Positions 7,852 to 19,131 of a DNA stretch of 64,000 nt are shown piece by piece. The stretch covers positions 124,001 through 188,000 of the forward strand of contig NZ_CP014304.1 of assembly GCF_001562275.1 (NCBI RefSeq). The letters run 5' to 3'. A model generated the notes under the pieces. It was not told where the DNA came from. It was given only the letters and a program-made list of their open reading frames with translations, and did not search any database. Origin of the DNA: Hymenobacter sp. PAMC 26628. GTDB taxonomy: Bacteria; Bacteroidota; Bacteroidia; Cytophagales; Hymenobacteraceae. Numbering within the stretch: the first letter of the stretch is position 1; every line of letters starts with the position of its first letter. A program made the position numbers and the translations under genes.

Positions 7852-7947
7852 GCCGGCTGCCCGGTAACCCTTGCTGTTCTTATCGGTAATTGCTGGGCGG
7901 TGCGCGCCACGGCTTGGCTACGATTCAACGATTACCGGGCAGCCGGC
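7852..7947. repeat. Spaced inverted repeat in the M61/GH43 divergent promoter region
   Basis: Perfect 16-bp arms, GCCGGCTGCCCGGTAA (7852-7867) and its complement (7932-7947), enclose a 64-bp spacer between divergently transcribed genes. The wide spacing argues against a terminator. It could be a pair of regulator half-sites or a degenerate REP-like element. Confidence 0.6.
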
Positions 7948-7986
7948 GAAAAGCCAGCAACCCGGCTCCACTCCTCACTTTCCAAG

Positions 7987-8967
7987 ATGTACACCAACCC
8001 CATCCTCGACGACAACTTTCCCGACCCCACCGTTATTGGGGCCCCCGACGGCTGGTACTACGCCTACGGCACCCAAACCCGGCTCGCTGATGGTAGCATC
8101 GTGAACATCCAGGTGGCCCGCTCGCGCGACTTGTTGGCCTGGGAATACCTCGGCGACGCCCTGCCCCAAAAGCCCGCCTGGGCCGTGGGTACCCAGAAGT
8201 TTTGGGCCCCCCACGTGAGCCACGCCGCCGGCCGCTGCTACCTGTATTACTCGGCCCGGCCCGACGATGCGCCCGACGGGGCCCTGGCGCTGGCCGTGGC
8301 CGTGGCCGACGTGCCCGCCGGCCCGTTCGTGGACGCCGGCCGGCCGCTGCGGCGGGGCCCCGGCTTCACCTGCATCGACCCGATGGCCTACGACGACCCC
8401 GCCACCGGCCAGCGCCTGCTGTACTGGGGCTCGGGCTTCGGGCCCCTGTGGGTGCAGGCGCTGGCCGAAGACCGGGTGAGCTTCGCGCCTGACAGTGAGC
8501 CGCAAGCGCTTATCTGGCCCAGCGGCCCGGCCGACGATGCAGAAAATTACCACCGCCTCATCGAGGGCAGCTGGGTGCACCGGCACGCAGGCTGGTACTA
8601 CCTGTTTTTTTCGGGCGATAACTGTTGCGGGCCCCACGCACACTACGCCGTGCTGGTGGCCCGCAGCCGCGCCGCCACGGGACCCTACGCGGTGCAGCCC
8701 GCGCCCGTGGTGGCGGCCAACGCGCACTGGCTGGCGCCGGGCCACAACTGCGTCGTGACCGACGCCCACGGGCACGACTGGCTAGCCTACCACGCCATCG
8801 ACCCGGCCCGGCCCACCTTCGCCGCTATCGACGACTCGGAGGGTTACGCCCGCCGCGTCCTGCTCCTCGACCGCCTCACCTACGGCTCCGACGGCTGGCC
8901 GCGCGTGGCCGGCGGGGGCCCCTCGTGGCAGCCGCAACCCGCCCCCGCCGGGCCCCTCGTACCTTAG
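7987..8967 (+). CDS. Glycoside hydrolase family 43 (arabinanase/xylosidase-like)
   Basis: A 326-residue five-bladed beta-propeller hydrolase. The three GH43 acidic residues are visible: Asp13 in FPDP (base), Asp131 in TCIDP (pKa modulator) and Glu193 in LIEGSW (acid). Family members cleave alpha-L-arabinofuranosyl or beta-D-xylosyl linkages in plant polysaccharides; which of these applies here cannot be told. No signal peptide is seen from the ATG at 7987, so it would act in the cytoplasm on imported oligosaccharides. It sits 6.7 kb from the pectin/uronate genes kduI-kduD, consistent with plant cell wall sugar use. The metzincin gene follows after 26 bp. Confidence 0.87.
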   Translation: MYTNPILDDNFPDPTVIGAPDGWYYAYGTQTRLADGSIVNIQVARSRDLLAWEYLGDALPQKPAWAVGTQKFWAPHVSHAAGRCYLYYSARPDDAPDGALALAVAVADVPAGPFVDAGRPLRRGPGFTCIDPMAYDDPATGQRLLYWGSGFGPLWVQALAEDRVSFAPDSEPQALIWPSGPADDAENYHRLIEGSWVHRHAGWYYLFFSGDNCCGPHAHYAVLVARSRAATGPYAVQPAPVVAANAHWLAPGHNCVVTDAHGHDWLAYHAIDPARPTFAAIDDSEGYARRVLLLDRLTYGSDGWPRVAGGGPSWQPQPAPAGPLVP

Positions 8968-8993
8968 GCTTTCCCACCCTCACGCCGCCGTTT

Positions 8994-11141
8994 ATGCCGT
9001 CTTCTATTAGGAATGCCTGCCGCCGGGCGGCGCTGCTGGCGCTGGCCGCCGGGGCCCTCGCCGGGCCTGCCGCCGCCCAGGGCCCCGGGGCACCTGTCGC
9101 CGAAGTTGCTGAGGTTGCCTGCGGGCTGGTGCCGCTGGCGCCCGCCGCCCGGGCCGCCGGGGCCCCACTCATCGTAGAGGCGCAGGTACTGGACGCGCAA
9201 GGTTTCTGGGACGCCGGTCACCGCCACCTCTTCACCCGGCACCGGCTGCGGGTATTCAGCCTGCTGAAAGGCAGCGCGGCCGACACCGCCGGCCTGGTGG
9301 TGGTGACGGAGGGTGGCCGGCTGGGGCTTGACCAGCAAGTGCTTACCAACACGCTGCGCCTGGCGCCGGGCCAGCAGGGCGTGCTGTTTCTGGCGCCCTC
9401 CCCGTGGCCCGGGCTGGGCTTGGCGGGGCCGGCCTACGCGGCCTACGGCAGCGCGCAGGGCTTCGTGGCCTACGACCTAGCCCATGCCACCGCTGCCGAC
9501 CCGGTGCGCGCCTACCCGGCCATCGACGCCGCGTTCTACCGGGCCCTCGACCCGCAAGGGGCCCAGGTGCGGCGCGCCTTGCAGCCCAACCCCGCCCTGG
9601 CCGCCGCCCAACTGCACCAGCTGGTGGCGGCCAAGGGCACGGCGGTAGCCACCATCACGGGAATCCAGCCGGCGCAGCTCACGGCGGGCACCGGGGCGGT
9701 GCTCACCATCCGGGGCAGCGGGTTTGGCGATGCGCGGGGCGCGGGCTTCGTCGAGTTTGCTAACGCCGATGACGGCGGGCGCACCTTCGAGCAGCCGCTG
9801 GCCGCCGACTACGTGGCCTGGGCTGACGGCGCCATCCAGGTGCGGGTGCCATCGTCGGGCATGGGCGGGCATCCGGCGGGCTCGGGGCCGGTGCGCGTCA
9901 CGCCCGACGGCGGCACGGTGGGCGCCAGCCCCCAGCTGTTCACGGTGGTGTACGCCCTCAGCAACGTCAAGAGTACCGACGCGCAGCCCACCGTGCAACG
10001 CCCCAACCACGTGGCCACTAATGGCCTGGGCGGCCTCACGTTCCACTTCGCCCCCAACTTTGGCGATAACGCCGCGGCCGGCGCGGCCTGGCAGCGGGCC
10101 CTGGCCAACTGGCGCTGCCAGACCGGCATGAACTGGGCCCTGGGCGACGCCGCCCCCGCCAACGACATCGCCAGTGACGGCCGCAGCACCGTGGCCTTCG
10201 ACCTGGCCAGTGCCGCACTGCCGGCCGGCGTGCTGGGCCGCACCACCAGCTACTACCAGGGCTGCTTCGCGGCCGACCGCTCGGTGATCTTTTACGTGGG
10301 CGAGGTGGACATGCAGTTCAGCACCGCGGCGGCGTTTCAGTTTGGGCCGGCGCTGGCGCTGGGCTTAGCCATTGATTTTGAGACGGTGGCGGTGCACGAG
10401 CTGGGCCACGCCCAGCAGCTCAGCCACCTCATCCGGCCGGGTGCCATCATGCACTACGCCGTGGCCCGGGGCCAAAACTCGCGCCGCCTGGCCCCCGAAA
10501 GCGACGTGGCCGGCGGCCGCCTGGTGCTGCGCACCCGCAGCTTCCGCAGCCGCGGCTGCGGTGGGCCGGCGCTGCTGCCGGCCCCGCTCACGGCCCTCAG
10601 CGCCGCCGTGGAAACCGGCGCGGGCCCCGTGCTGCGCTGGACCACCCAGGCCGAATGCTTCCTCTCTGGCTTCGTGGTGGAGCGCAGCGCCGGCCTCGAC
10701 ACCGCCGCGGCCACCGCCGGCTGGCAGCCCGTGGCCACCGTGGCGCTGGGGGCCCCCGGCGGCGCCTACCAGGTAACGGATGCCCAGCCTACCGCCCGCC
10801 TCGTGTACTACCGCCTGGCCCTGCTGCGCCCCGACGGCACCCGCGACTACGCCGCGCCCCTGCCCGTGGCCCCCGACGCCGCGCCCATGGCCGACCTGTT
10901 CCCGAACCCCGTCACCGGCACCCAGCTTAGCCTCCAGTACCCAGCCGGAGCCAATGTCACGGCCCTGACCTACAGCATCTACGACGAGCTGGGCCGGCGC
11001 TACCGCCTGGCCGCCGCCGCCGTGCAGCCCGGCCTCAACGTGCTCACCTTCGACGTGGGGGCCCTGCCGCGGGGCTTCTACATCTTCCGCTGGCAGGACG
11101 GGCAGGGCAACAATCAGAGCCGCAAATTCCTGCGGCTATAG
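8994..11141 (+). CDS. Secreted metzincin-like metalloprotease with IPT domain and T9SS C-terminal sorting domain
   Basis: A 715-residue extracellular protein. A signal peptide (about 1-30, ending AAAQ) is followed by a beta-rich N-terminal part. An IPT/TIG immunoglobulin-like domain is near residues 215-325 (ITGIQPAQLTAGTGAVLTIR). A catalytic domain carries HELGHAQQLSH at 468-478, the HExxHxxxxxH zinc motif of metzincins such as matrixins. The end of the protein (from ADLFPNPVTGTQL) is a type A T9SS sorting domain, finishing in FYIFRWQDGQGNNQSRKFLRL-like basic residues. So it is exported by type IX secretion to the cell surface or medium. The start ATG at 8994 follows GH43 closely; co-transcription is possible. 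The substrate is unknown. Confidence 0.86.
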   Translation: MPSSIRNACRRAALLALAAGALAGPAAAQGPGAPVAEVAEVACGLVPLAPAARAAGAPLIVEAQVLDAQGFWDAGHRHLFTRHRLRVFSLLKGSAADTAGLVVVTEGGRLGLDQQVLTNTLRLAPGQQGVLFLAPSPWPGLGLAGPAYAAYGSAQGFVAYDLAHATAADPVRAYPAIDAAFYRALDPQGAQVRRALQPNPALAAAQLHQLVAAKGTAVATITGIQPAQLTAGTGAVLTIRGSGFGDARGAGFVEFANADDGGRTFEQPLAADYVAWADGAIQVRVPSSGMGGHPAGSGPVRVTPDGGTVGASPQLFTVVYALSNVKSTDAQPTVQRPNHVATNGLGGLTFHFAPNFGDNAAAGAAWQRALANWRCQTGMNWALGDAAPANDIASDGRSTVAFDLASAALPAGVLGRTTSYYQGCFAADRSVIFYVGEVDMQFSTAAAFQFGPALALGLAIDFETVAVHELGHAQQLSHLIRPGAIMHYAVARGQNSRRLAPESDVAGGRLVLRTRSFRSRGCGGPALLPAPLTALSAAVETGAGPVLRWTTQAECFLSGFVVERSAGLDTAAATAGWQPVATVALGAPGGAYQVTDAQPTARLVYYRLALLRPDGTRDYAAPLPVAPDAAPMADLFPNPVTGTQLSLQYPAGANVTALTYSIYDELGRRYRLAAAAVQPGLNVLTFDVGALPRGFYIFRWQDGQGNNQSRKFLRL

Positions 11142-11163
11142 TGCTGCGGGCGCGCGCCGGGGC

Positions 11164-12749
11164 CTACGGCACGCGCTGCAAATCCAGGTCCTGGAAGTCG
11201 TAGCTGAAATCAGTTTCCTCCGATACGGGTTTCATTTTCAGGCTGGTGGCCTTGCCTTGCTCGTCGAGGGTGAAGGTGGCGAAGGCATCGGCGTGGAAGG
11301 TGCGGTCGCGCCAGCGCACCACGTAGGTGTTGCCGCGGTAGGGCAGCAGCTGGCCCACCAGGCGCGGCGAGCGGGCGGCCCGCAGCCACAGCTGGGGCCC
11401 CTGGGCGGCGAGGGTCACGTCGCCAAACCAGGCGTCGTGGTAGCGGCCCAAGAAGGGCGCGTAGTTGGGCCGCTTGGGGGCGGCTTTTTGGGCCAGGGCC
11501 ACCTGCTTCATGGCGGCGGCCAGGTCGCGGTCGTAGCCGCCGACGTAGCCCTTGGCGCGCTCGGCTAGCTCCGCCACGGGGTCGTGTGCGGGCAGGCCAA
11601 GGTACTGGTCCTCAATAAAGTTGTTGACGGCCGTGAAGGCGAGCCCGCTCTCCTGGTTGGTGAGCACGATGATGCCCAGGTGCTGCTCGGGCACCAGCAC
11701 CACCTGCGTGACCATGCCGGGCAGGCCGCCGGTGTGCGACGCTTCCTTGAAGCCGCGCACGTCGCGCAAGAACCAGCCCAGGCCGTAGGCCCCGAAGTGC
11801 GTGTTGTAGGGCGTGGGCGTGGGCGTGGCCCGCACCCGCAGAATGGTTTGGGGCGACCACAGCTCGAACTGGGTGGCCGGCTTCAGCAGCGGAGCTGGGG
11901 CCCCGGGCCGCCCAGCAGCATCAGGGCCCACTTGCTCAAGTCGTTCACGCTGCTGTAGATGCCGCCCGCCGCACCGGTGACCAGGCCCTGGTCGCGCTGG
12001 ATAACCAGTACCTGGCCGTCCACCTCGGCGTGGGCGTCAATAAAGTTGGTGGCGTCGGGCAGGCGCGAAAAGCCCGCGGCGCTGCGGGCCATGCCCAGCG
12101 GCTTCAGCAGGCGCGTTTCCACAAAAGCGGCCCACGGCTGGCCGCTGATGCGCGCCACCACTTCGCCCGCCACCAGGTACAAGTTGTTGTCGTAGTCGAA
12201 CTTGGTGCGGAACGACGACATGGGCTTGAAGTAGCGCAGGTTGTGGATGATGTCCTTGGTAGTGAAGTCGGTCGAGTCGGGGAAAAACATCAAATCGCCC
12301 GCGCCCAGCCCCAGGCCGCTGCGGTGGCACAGCAAGTCGCGCACGGTGAACTCGGCCGTCGCGTAGGGGTCGTACAGCTTGAACTCGGGGATGTAGTCCG
12401 TCACCTTGTCGTCCCAGCGCAGCTTGCCCTCGTCCACCAGCAGGCCCAGGGCCGCCGTGGTAAAGGCCTTGGTGTTCGAGGCAATGCCGAACAGCGTGTT
12501 GGCGTCCACCGGCGCCTTGGTGGCGAGGGAGCGCACCCCGTAGCCCTTGGCCAGCACCACCTGCCCGTCCTTCACCACGGCCACCGCCATGCCCGGCACC
12601 TTGAAGGTTTGCATGGCGTGCGCCACCACGGCGTCCACCGCGGCCACGTCCAGAGTAAGGGCTGGGGCGGGCGGCGCGGGGGCCTGGGCCGCGGCCGAAA
12701 AAGACGTGCACAGGGCCAGGGCCCAACGGAGCATACCGGGTCGGTTCAT
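11164..12749 (-). pseudogene. Serine hydrolase, class C beta-lactamase family, interrupted by a frameshift
   Basis: One gene in two frames. The 5' frame (start ATG at 12749, signal peptide MLRWALALCTSFSAAAQA) contains the SxxK nucleophile motif S91-N-T-K94 and a Tyr motif in KFDYDNN, then runs out after LMLLGG. The 3' frame (ending at 11164) continues with APAPLLKPATQFELW and contains the third motif HTG (ASHTGG) plus the C-terminal lipocalin-like DUF3471 type region. Adding one C within the GGGGCCCCGGG stretch at about 11897-11908 restores a single frame of about 528 residues. The family includes D-aminopeptidases, esterases and penicillin-binding-like proteins. The GC palindrome at the break makes a sequencing error quite possible. 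Confidence 0.82.
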
Positions 12750-12814
12750 ACGGGGGCGGGGGGTAGAGGCGTTAGCAATCAGGGGCATAACGCTCCCAAG
12801 GTAGGGCCCCGGCG

Positions 12815-13342
12815 CTAAAAGCTGGGCAAGGAGTTGGCGGCTGCCGCTTGCGCAGCGGGCCCCACGGCGTAGGCGGCCAGCTGGGCCGCGTCGAGGTTGC
12901 CGTTCAGCCACTCGGTTTCAATTTGGGCCCCCAGCTTTTGGTAGAAGCCAATGGCCGGCGCGTTCCAATCCAGCACCTGCCACTTCATGCGGTGGGCCCC
13001 AGTGGCGCGGGCCTCGGCCACCACGGCGTCGAACAGCAGCCGGCCCAGGCCGCCGCGGCGCGCCGCTTCGGTAATCACTAAGTCTTCGAGGTACAGCATC
13101 CGGCCCTTCCAGGTGGAGTAGGCGGTGTAGAACAGGGCCAGGCCGATGAGCTGCTGCGCCGCGTTTTCGAGCACGAAAAACCCGAAGATGGGCTGGGGCC
13201 CAAACCCGTCGCGCTGCATTTCGGCCAGGGTGTTGGTCACGGCGTCGGGCGCTTTTTCGTACACGGCCAGCTCCTGAATCAGGGCCAGCACCTGAGGCAA
13301 GTCGGCGGCGGTGCCGCGGCGGAGAACGGGGAAATCGGGCAT
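12815..13342 (-). CDS. GNAT acetyltransferase, spermidine/spermine N1-acetyltransferase-like
   Basis: A 175-residue GNAT enzyme strongly patterned like eukaryotic-type SSAT/diamine acetyltransferases. It shows LIQELAVYEKAPDAV near residue 25, MQRDGFG, ALFYTAYSTWKGRMLYLEDL around residue 90, the CoA loop RRGGLGRLL, and the C-terminal WNAPAIGFYQKLGA. It likely acetylates polyamines or small amines in the cytoplasm. The ATG at 13342 is used because upstream residues in the longer frame have no family match. A near-consensus -7 box (TATCTTCG) lies about 25 bp upstream on the minus strand. Confidence 0.84.
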   Translation of the reverse strand: MPDFPVLRRGTAADLPQVLALIQELAVYEKAPDAVTNTLAEMQRDGFGPQPIFGFFVLENAAQQLIGLALFYTAYSTWKGRMLYLEDLVITEAARRGGLGRLLFDAVVAEARATGAHRMKWQVLDWNAPAIGFYQKLGAQIETEWLNGNLDAAQLAAYAVGPAAQAAAANSLPSF

Positions 13343-13475
13343 AGTCAGTCGTCGGAGAGCGGCGAAGATAGGGCTGGGGCCCCGCTGGGTGGGTTGATGG
13401 GAAACAAAAATGAGCAGTGCACAACACCGTTCAACGGCATCGTGCACTGCTCATGAGCGCCTGATGGCAAGGCAA

Positions 13476-13706
13476 TTACATATGGGGCTGCATTTTCTTG
13501 ATGTCCTGGGTGGCGTTCACCGAGTTCAACTCGCGCAGGACGTCGGGCTGCTTGGCGCCCTTGGTCGAGTCGGGGGCCGGGGGCAGCGGGGGCAGGGCCG
13601 TCACGCGGGCATCGTCATTGGTGGCGTCGGCCGACGAGCCGCAGGAGGTGAGCGAGAGCGAAACCAGGGCGGCGGCCAGCAGGCCGGGGAACAGCAGCTT
13701 TTTCAT
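13476..13706 (-). CDS. Small lipoprotein
   Basis: A 76-residue protein with a type II signal peptide, MKKLLFPGLLAAALVSLSLTSC, with lipobox LTSC and the acylated Cys at residue 22. The mature part is short and probably disordered (Pro-rich LPPLPPAPDS) with a polar C-terminus. No known domain. It lies between the acetyltransferase and the prolyl oligopeptidase on the same strand, with spacers of about 100-130 bp. Confidence 0.75.
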   Translation of the reverse strand: MKKLLFPGLLAAALVSLSLTSCGSSADATNDDARVTALPPLPPAPDSTKGAKQPDVLRELNSVNATQDIKKMQPHM

Positions 13707-13809
13707 GTAAAGAGATGAGCAGTTTGGGGCCGCAAGTTACGCACGGTTGCCGGGCGGCGGCACGTGGCTTTACGTAATCGGCTGGGCCGGTGGGGCCCCG
13801 GGCACCAAC

Positions 13810-16053
<2,244 letters not shown>

Positions 16054-16089
16054 ACGAAAAGGGAAGAGCCGAAGGGCGGTAGTATTTTT

Positions 16090-16097
16090 CAAATATA
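16090..16097 (-). promoter_or_regulatory. Putative -7 element of the prolyl oligopeptidase gene
   Basis: On the minus strand it reads TATATTTG, a full match to TAnnTTTG, inside a short AT-rich spacer 37 bp before the ATG. A TTG lies about 14 bp further upstream, somewhat closer than the usual -33 spacing. Confidence 0.5.
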
Positions 16098-16142
16098 TAA
16101 TATTCGGCTGCCAAGGGCCCCGTGACGTTCCCCGGCAGCTGG

Positions 16143-17177
16143 CTACTCCGCCGTGTTCGGCGCCGGCGGGGCCCCAGCGGCGGCGGCCAGCAGCCCGGGC
16201 AGCTGGCCGCGGAGCCAGTCCATTTCCTCGTCCACGCGCTGGCTTACAAGGCGCTCCACTTCCAGGCGCTGGGTGGGGGTGAGGAGTTCGGCGGCGGCGG
16301 GCGGGGCGGGGGTTTCGCTGGGGGCCCCGGCGGCCAGTACCAGGGCCTCGGCGCGCTTCACGCGGGCGGTGGCGTCGGCCACGGCGGCGGCGGCTTGCTC
16401 GGCGGCGGTTTTAGCGGCGGCGGCGGCGTGGGTGGCGCTCAGGGTTTCGCGGCGCTGCTGCCGCCGCCACTGCCCCAGGCTGATGCGCAGCATAACGTAC
16501 AGCACCAGGCTGAGAATGCCCAAAATGAGGGCCAGGGGTGCGGCGAAGCGGTCGAGCAGGCTGGCCGTGGCCGACGGCGCGGCCGCGCCAGGCGGCGTTA
16601 GGGCCCCGGGGTTGGCGTCGCGCACGGCCTGGGCCTCAGCGGCTTCGGCGGGGCCGGGGGCCCCGTTGCCGGCGGTGGCGGTGGTGTCGGCGGTGGCGGG
16701 CACCATGGCGGCGGGCACGTCGCCGAGGGGCGTGCCGCTGGCCACGTAGTTGGTGAGGGCCGTTTCGAGGGCTTGCAGGCGGGCCAGGCGGGCGGGGTCG
16801 CGGCGGCGGGCGGGGGAGGCCTTCAGTTTCTGCACAATGGACTTCACCAGGGCCCCCAGCCGGGCGCCGGTGGTTTTTTTGCCTTGGTAAATAGCGCCCC
16901 GGCTCTCGATGGGCTGGTAGAGCAGGCTGAACACGCGCAGGCTGTCGGGCCGCAGGCTGGCGGCCAGGGCGGGCAAATCGGCGCCGGCGCAGCGCACGGT
17001 TCTTTTGAGGCCAGCGCGGCCGGCGTCGTCGTACACGAAGCGGGCCGTGGCGCACCAAATCTGCACCTTGGCCTCGTCAAGCGAGGGCTGGCCCAGGGGC
17101 GTTTGGGCCGGCGCGGGCCGGGCGGTGAGTAAGCTCAGCGGCAAAGCAAGCAGGAGCGAAAATCGGCGAAACATCAT
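16143..17177 (-). CDS. Membrane-anchored coiled-coil protein of unknown function
   Basis: A 344-residue protein starting at the ATG at 17177 (another ATG directly follows). It has a signal peptide (LLLALPLSLLTARPAPAQ), an N-terminal domain of about 130 residues that looks periplasmic, an Ala/Pro-rich linker, one transmembrane helix near residue 225 (APLALILGILSLVLYVML) and a long Ala-rich helical region with basic and acidic heptads, ending in a short helix pair. The membrane-anchored, coiled-coil layout is like scaffold or stress-sensing proteins, but I recognise no family. It is directly downstream of the LytS/LytTR pair on the same strand, so it might belong to the same unit; the 105-bp gap leaves this open. 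Confidence 0.65.
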   Translation of the reverse strand: MMFRRFSLLLALPLSLLTARPAPAQTPLGQPSLDEAKVQIWCATARFVYDDAGRAGLKRTVRCAGADLPALAASLRPDSLRVFSLLYQPIESRGAIYQGKKTTGARLGALVKSIVQKLKASPARRRDPARLARLQALETALTNYVASGTPLGDVPAAMVPATADTTATAGNGAPGPAEAAEAQAVRDANPGALTPPGAAAPSATASLLDRFAAPLALILGILSLVLYVMLRISLGQWRRQQRRETLSATHAAAAAKTAAEQAAAAVADATARVKRAEALVLAAGAPSETPAPPAAAELLTPTQRLEVERLVSQRVDEEMDWLRGQLPGLLAAAAGAPPAPNTAE

Positions 17178-17282
17178 GCGGAGCAAACGGCGGGTAATAG
17201 CTGCAAAGTACGCCAGCCAGCGCCGGGTTAGAAATGGCTTAGGCCCCACGGGTAGCGCGGCCACGCTACATTGTGCGCCGGC

Positions 17283-18017
17283 TCATAGGCTCATCAATTC
17301 GCGGAACAGGCCCGACTGGCTGCGCGATACTTCCACGTCGGGGCCCTCGCGGAGGCTGATTTTGAGCGTGTTGCTGAACCAGGGCGCGATGCCGGCCACC
17401 CAGTGCAGGTTGATGATTTGCTGGCGGTTGGCCCGGAAAAAAACCTTGGGGTCGAGGCGGGCCTCCAGCTGCTGCAAGCTGCGCGGGATGAGCGGCCGGT
17501 GCTGCTCGAAGTACACCCGCGTGGCGCTGCCGCTGATTTCGAACAGCCGGATGTCGGCTAGGCGCACAAACCAGCACCGCTCGCCGTCCTTCACAAACAC
17601 CTGGTCGTGGGCCGCGAGGGCGGGCAGCGCCGGCTCGGGCGCGGCCGCCGGGGCCCCAACAGCCCCGGCCAGCGCCCGGATTTTGGCCAGCGCCGCCGCC
17701 AGCCGGGTTTCGCTCACCGGCTTCAGCAAGTAGTCCAGGGCGTTGACCTCAAAGGCTTGCAGGGCGTACTGGTCGTAAGCAGTGGTGAAAATAACGCGCG
17801 GAGCCGGCCCTTCCAGCGAAGCCAGCAGCTCGAACCCCGTTTCGCCGGGCATGTGGATGTCGAGAAACAGCACGTCGGGCCGCAGGGCGGCAATTTGCTG
17901 GCGGGCCTCGTCGGCGTGGCGGGCCTCGCCCACCACCGCCACGTCGGGGAAGGCGCGCAGCAGGTGGCGCAGCTCGGTGCGGGCCAGGCGCGAGTCGTCA
18001 ATCAGCAGAGCGTTCAT
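17283..18017 (-). CDS. LytTR-family response regulator
   Basis: A 244-residue regulator. The receiver domain (1-115) has phosphoacceptor Asp53 in LFLDIHMPG and the conserved Lys99 in LLKP. The LytTR DNA-binding domain (about 140-244) shows ISGSATRVYFEQHRPLIPRS and FFRANRQQIINL. The ATG at 18017 lies 20 bp inside the 3' end of the kinase gene, showing translational coupling. LytTR regulators typically bind imperfect direct repeats; I see no obvious targets nearby. The cognate kinase is the gene directly upstream. Confidence 0.9.
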   Translation of the reverse strand: MNALLIDDSRLARTELRHLLRAFPDVAVVGEARHADEARQQIAALRPDVLFLDIHMPGETGFELLASLEGPAPRVIFTTAYDQYALQAFEVNALDYLLKPVSETRLAAALAKIRALAGAVGAPAAAPEPALPALAAHDQVFVKDGERCWFVRLADIRLFEISGSATRVYFEQHRPLIPRSLQQLEARLDPKVFFRANRQQIINLHWVAGIAPWFSNTLKISLREGPDVEVSRSQSGLFRELMSL

Positions 18018-19098
18018 CAGCAAGGGGTTGAAGAGCGGGCGCGGGCAGGCGCAGCTCGGCCAGCACGGTGTCGGGCAGCAGCGGGTCGGGGCCGATGGCA
18101 AAGGCCGCGGCCGGCCCAAACAGCAGGTGCAGGCGCTCCTGCACGTTGCGCACGCCCACGCCGGGGTGGCCGGGGCGGGGCTGGTATACGCCGGTGTTGC
18201 GCACGGCAATGCACAGGCTGCCGTCGGCCGGGGCCCTACGGGCGCTGAGGCTGAGCAAGCCGCCGGCCGGCCGCGGGGCCAGCCCGTGCTTGATGGCGTT
18301 TTCGACCAGCAGTTGCAGCGTCATGGGCGGCAGCAGCAGGGGCAGGGCGTCGGGGGCCACGTCGAGCGAGTAGCGCAGGCGCTCTTCGAGCTGCAAGGCT
18401 TCGAGCTGGAGGTAGTTGTCCACGATTTCCAGCTCGGTGGCCAGCGGCACCTGCGCGGTGCCGTTGCGCTGCATGGTGTAGCGCAGCAGCTCGGCCAGGT
18501 GCGTCATCATGGCGCGGGCGCGGGCGGGGTCTTCCATCACCAGGGCCCTAATGTTGTTCAGCCCATTGAACAAAAAGTGCGGGTTGAGCTGGGCTTGCAG
18601 CGTGCGCAGCTCGGCCTCGCGGGCGGCGGCGGCCAGCTTCCAGCGGTCCACCTCGGCCTGTTTGTAGCGGTCGAGGTAGTGCAGGCCGAAGTAGCAGGCC
18701 GTCCACAGCCAGAGCACGAAATAGGTTTGCAGCACGTAGCCCACAAACTGGCTGCCGCCCGCCAGGCCGCCCAGGCTGGCCGGCGGCCGGATGACGAGCG
18801 CAATGAGGGCCCCCAGCACCAGCTGGCTGCCCAGGGCGGCCGCGCCGTTGGCCAGCGCCAGGCGCCACAGCAGCCCGCCCAGGCCCAGCCGCCGCCAGCC
18901 GCGCCGCCCAAACAGCGTGCGCAGCCCGTGGCTGGTGAGCAGCAGCACCGCCACCATCGCCACCTGAATGGCCACCAGGTGCCAGGTGATGGCCACCGCG
19001 AAGGCAAATAAGTGAATCAGCAGCAGCCCCAGGGCCCCGTACAGCGCCCAGCCGGCCACCTGCAATACCCAATAAAGCCGTCGGCGGGAAAGGGACAC
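17998..19098 (-). CDS. LytS/YehU-type sensor histidine kinase
   Basis: A 366-residue inner-membrane kinase with about four transmembrane helices in residues 10-140, a short coiled linker, then the His_kinase domain with phosphoacceptor His174 in QLNPHFLFN. The ATPase part follows (LLVENAIKHGL and GVGVRNVQERL). It lacks an extracellular sensing domain, so the signal is probably membrane-linked. It overlaps the LytTR gene by 20 bp and forms a classic Bacteroidota two-component pair with it. Confidence 0.9.
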   Translation of the reverse strand: MSLSRRRLYWVLQVAGWALYGALGLLLIHLFAFAVAITWHLVAIQVAMVAVLLLTSHGLRTLFGRRGWRRLGLGGLLWRLALANGAAALGSQLVLGALIALVIRPPASLGGLAGGSQFVGYVLQTYFVLWLWTACYFGLHYLDRYKQAEVDRWKLAAAAREAELRTLQAQLNPHFLFNGLNNIRALVMEDPARARAMMTHLAELLRYTMQRNGTAQVPLATELEIVDNYLQLEALQLEERLRYSLDVAPDALPLLLPPMTLQLLVENAIKHGLAPRPAGGLLSLSARRAPADGSLCIAVRNTGVYQPRPGHPGVGVRNVQERLHLLFGPAAAFAIGPDPLLPDTVLAELRLPAPALQPLADERSAD

Positions 19099-19131
19099 GG
19101 GGCGCGCTAAGTGACGTGAGAAAAGCGGAAA

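Noticed and set aside
5889..7889. 666-codon plus-strand open frame
   Set aside because: It is the antisense of the M61 peptidase gene and is low-complexity Gly/Ala/Val/His sequence, as expected from GC-rich codons read backwards.
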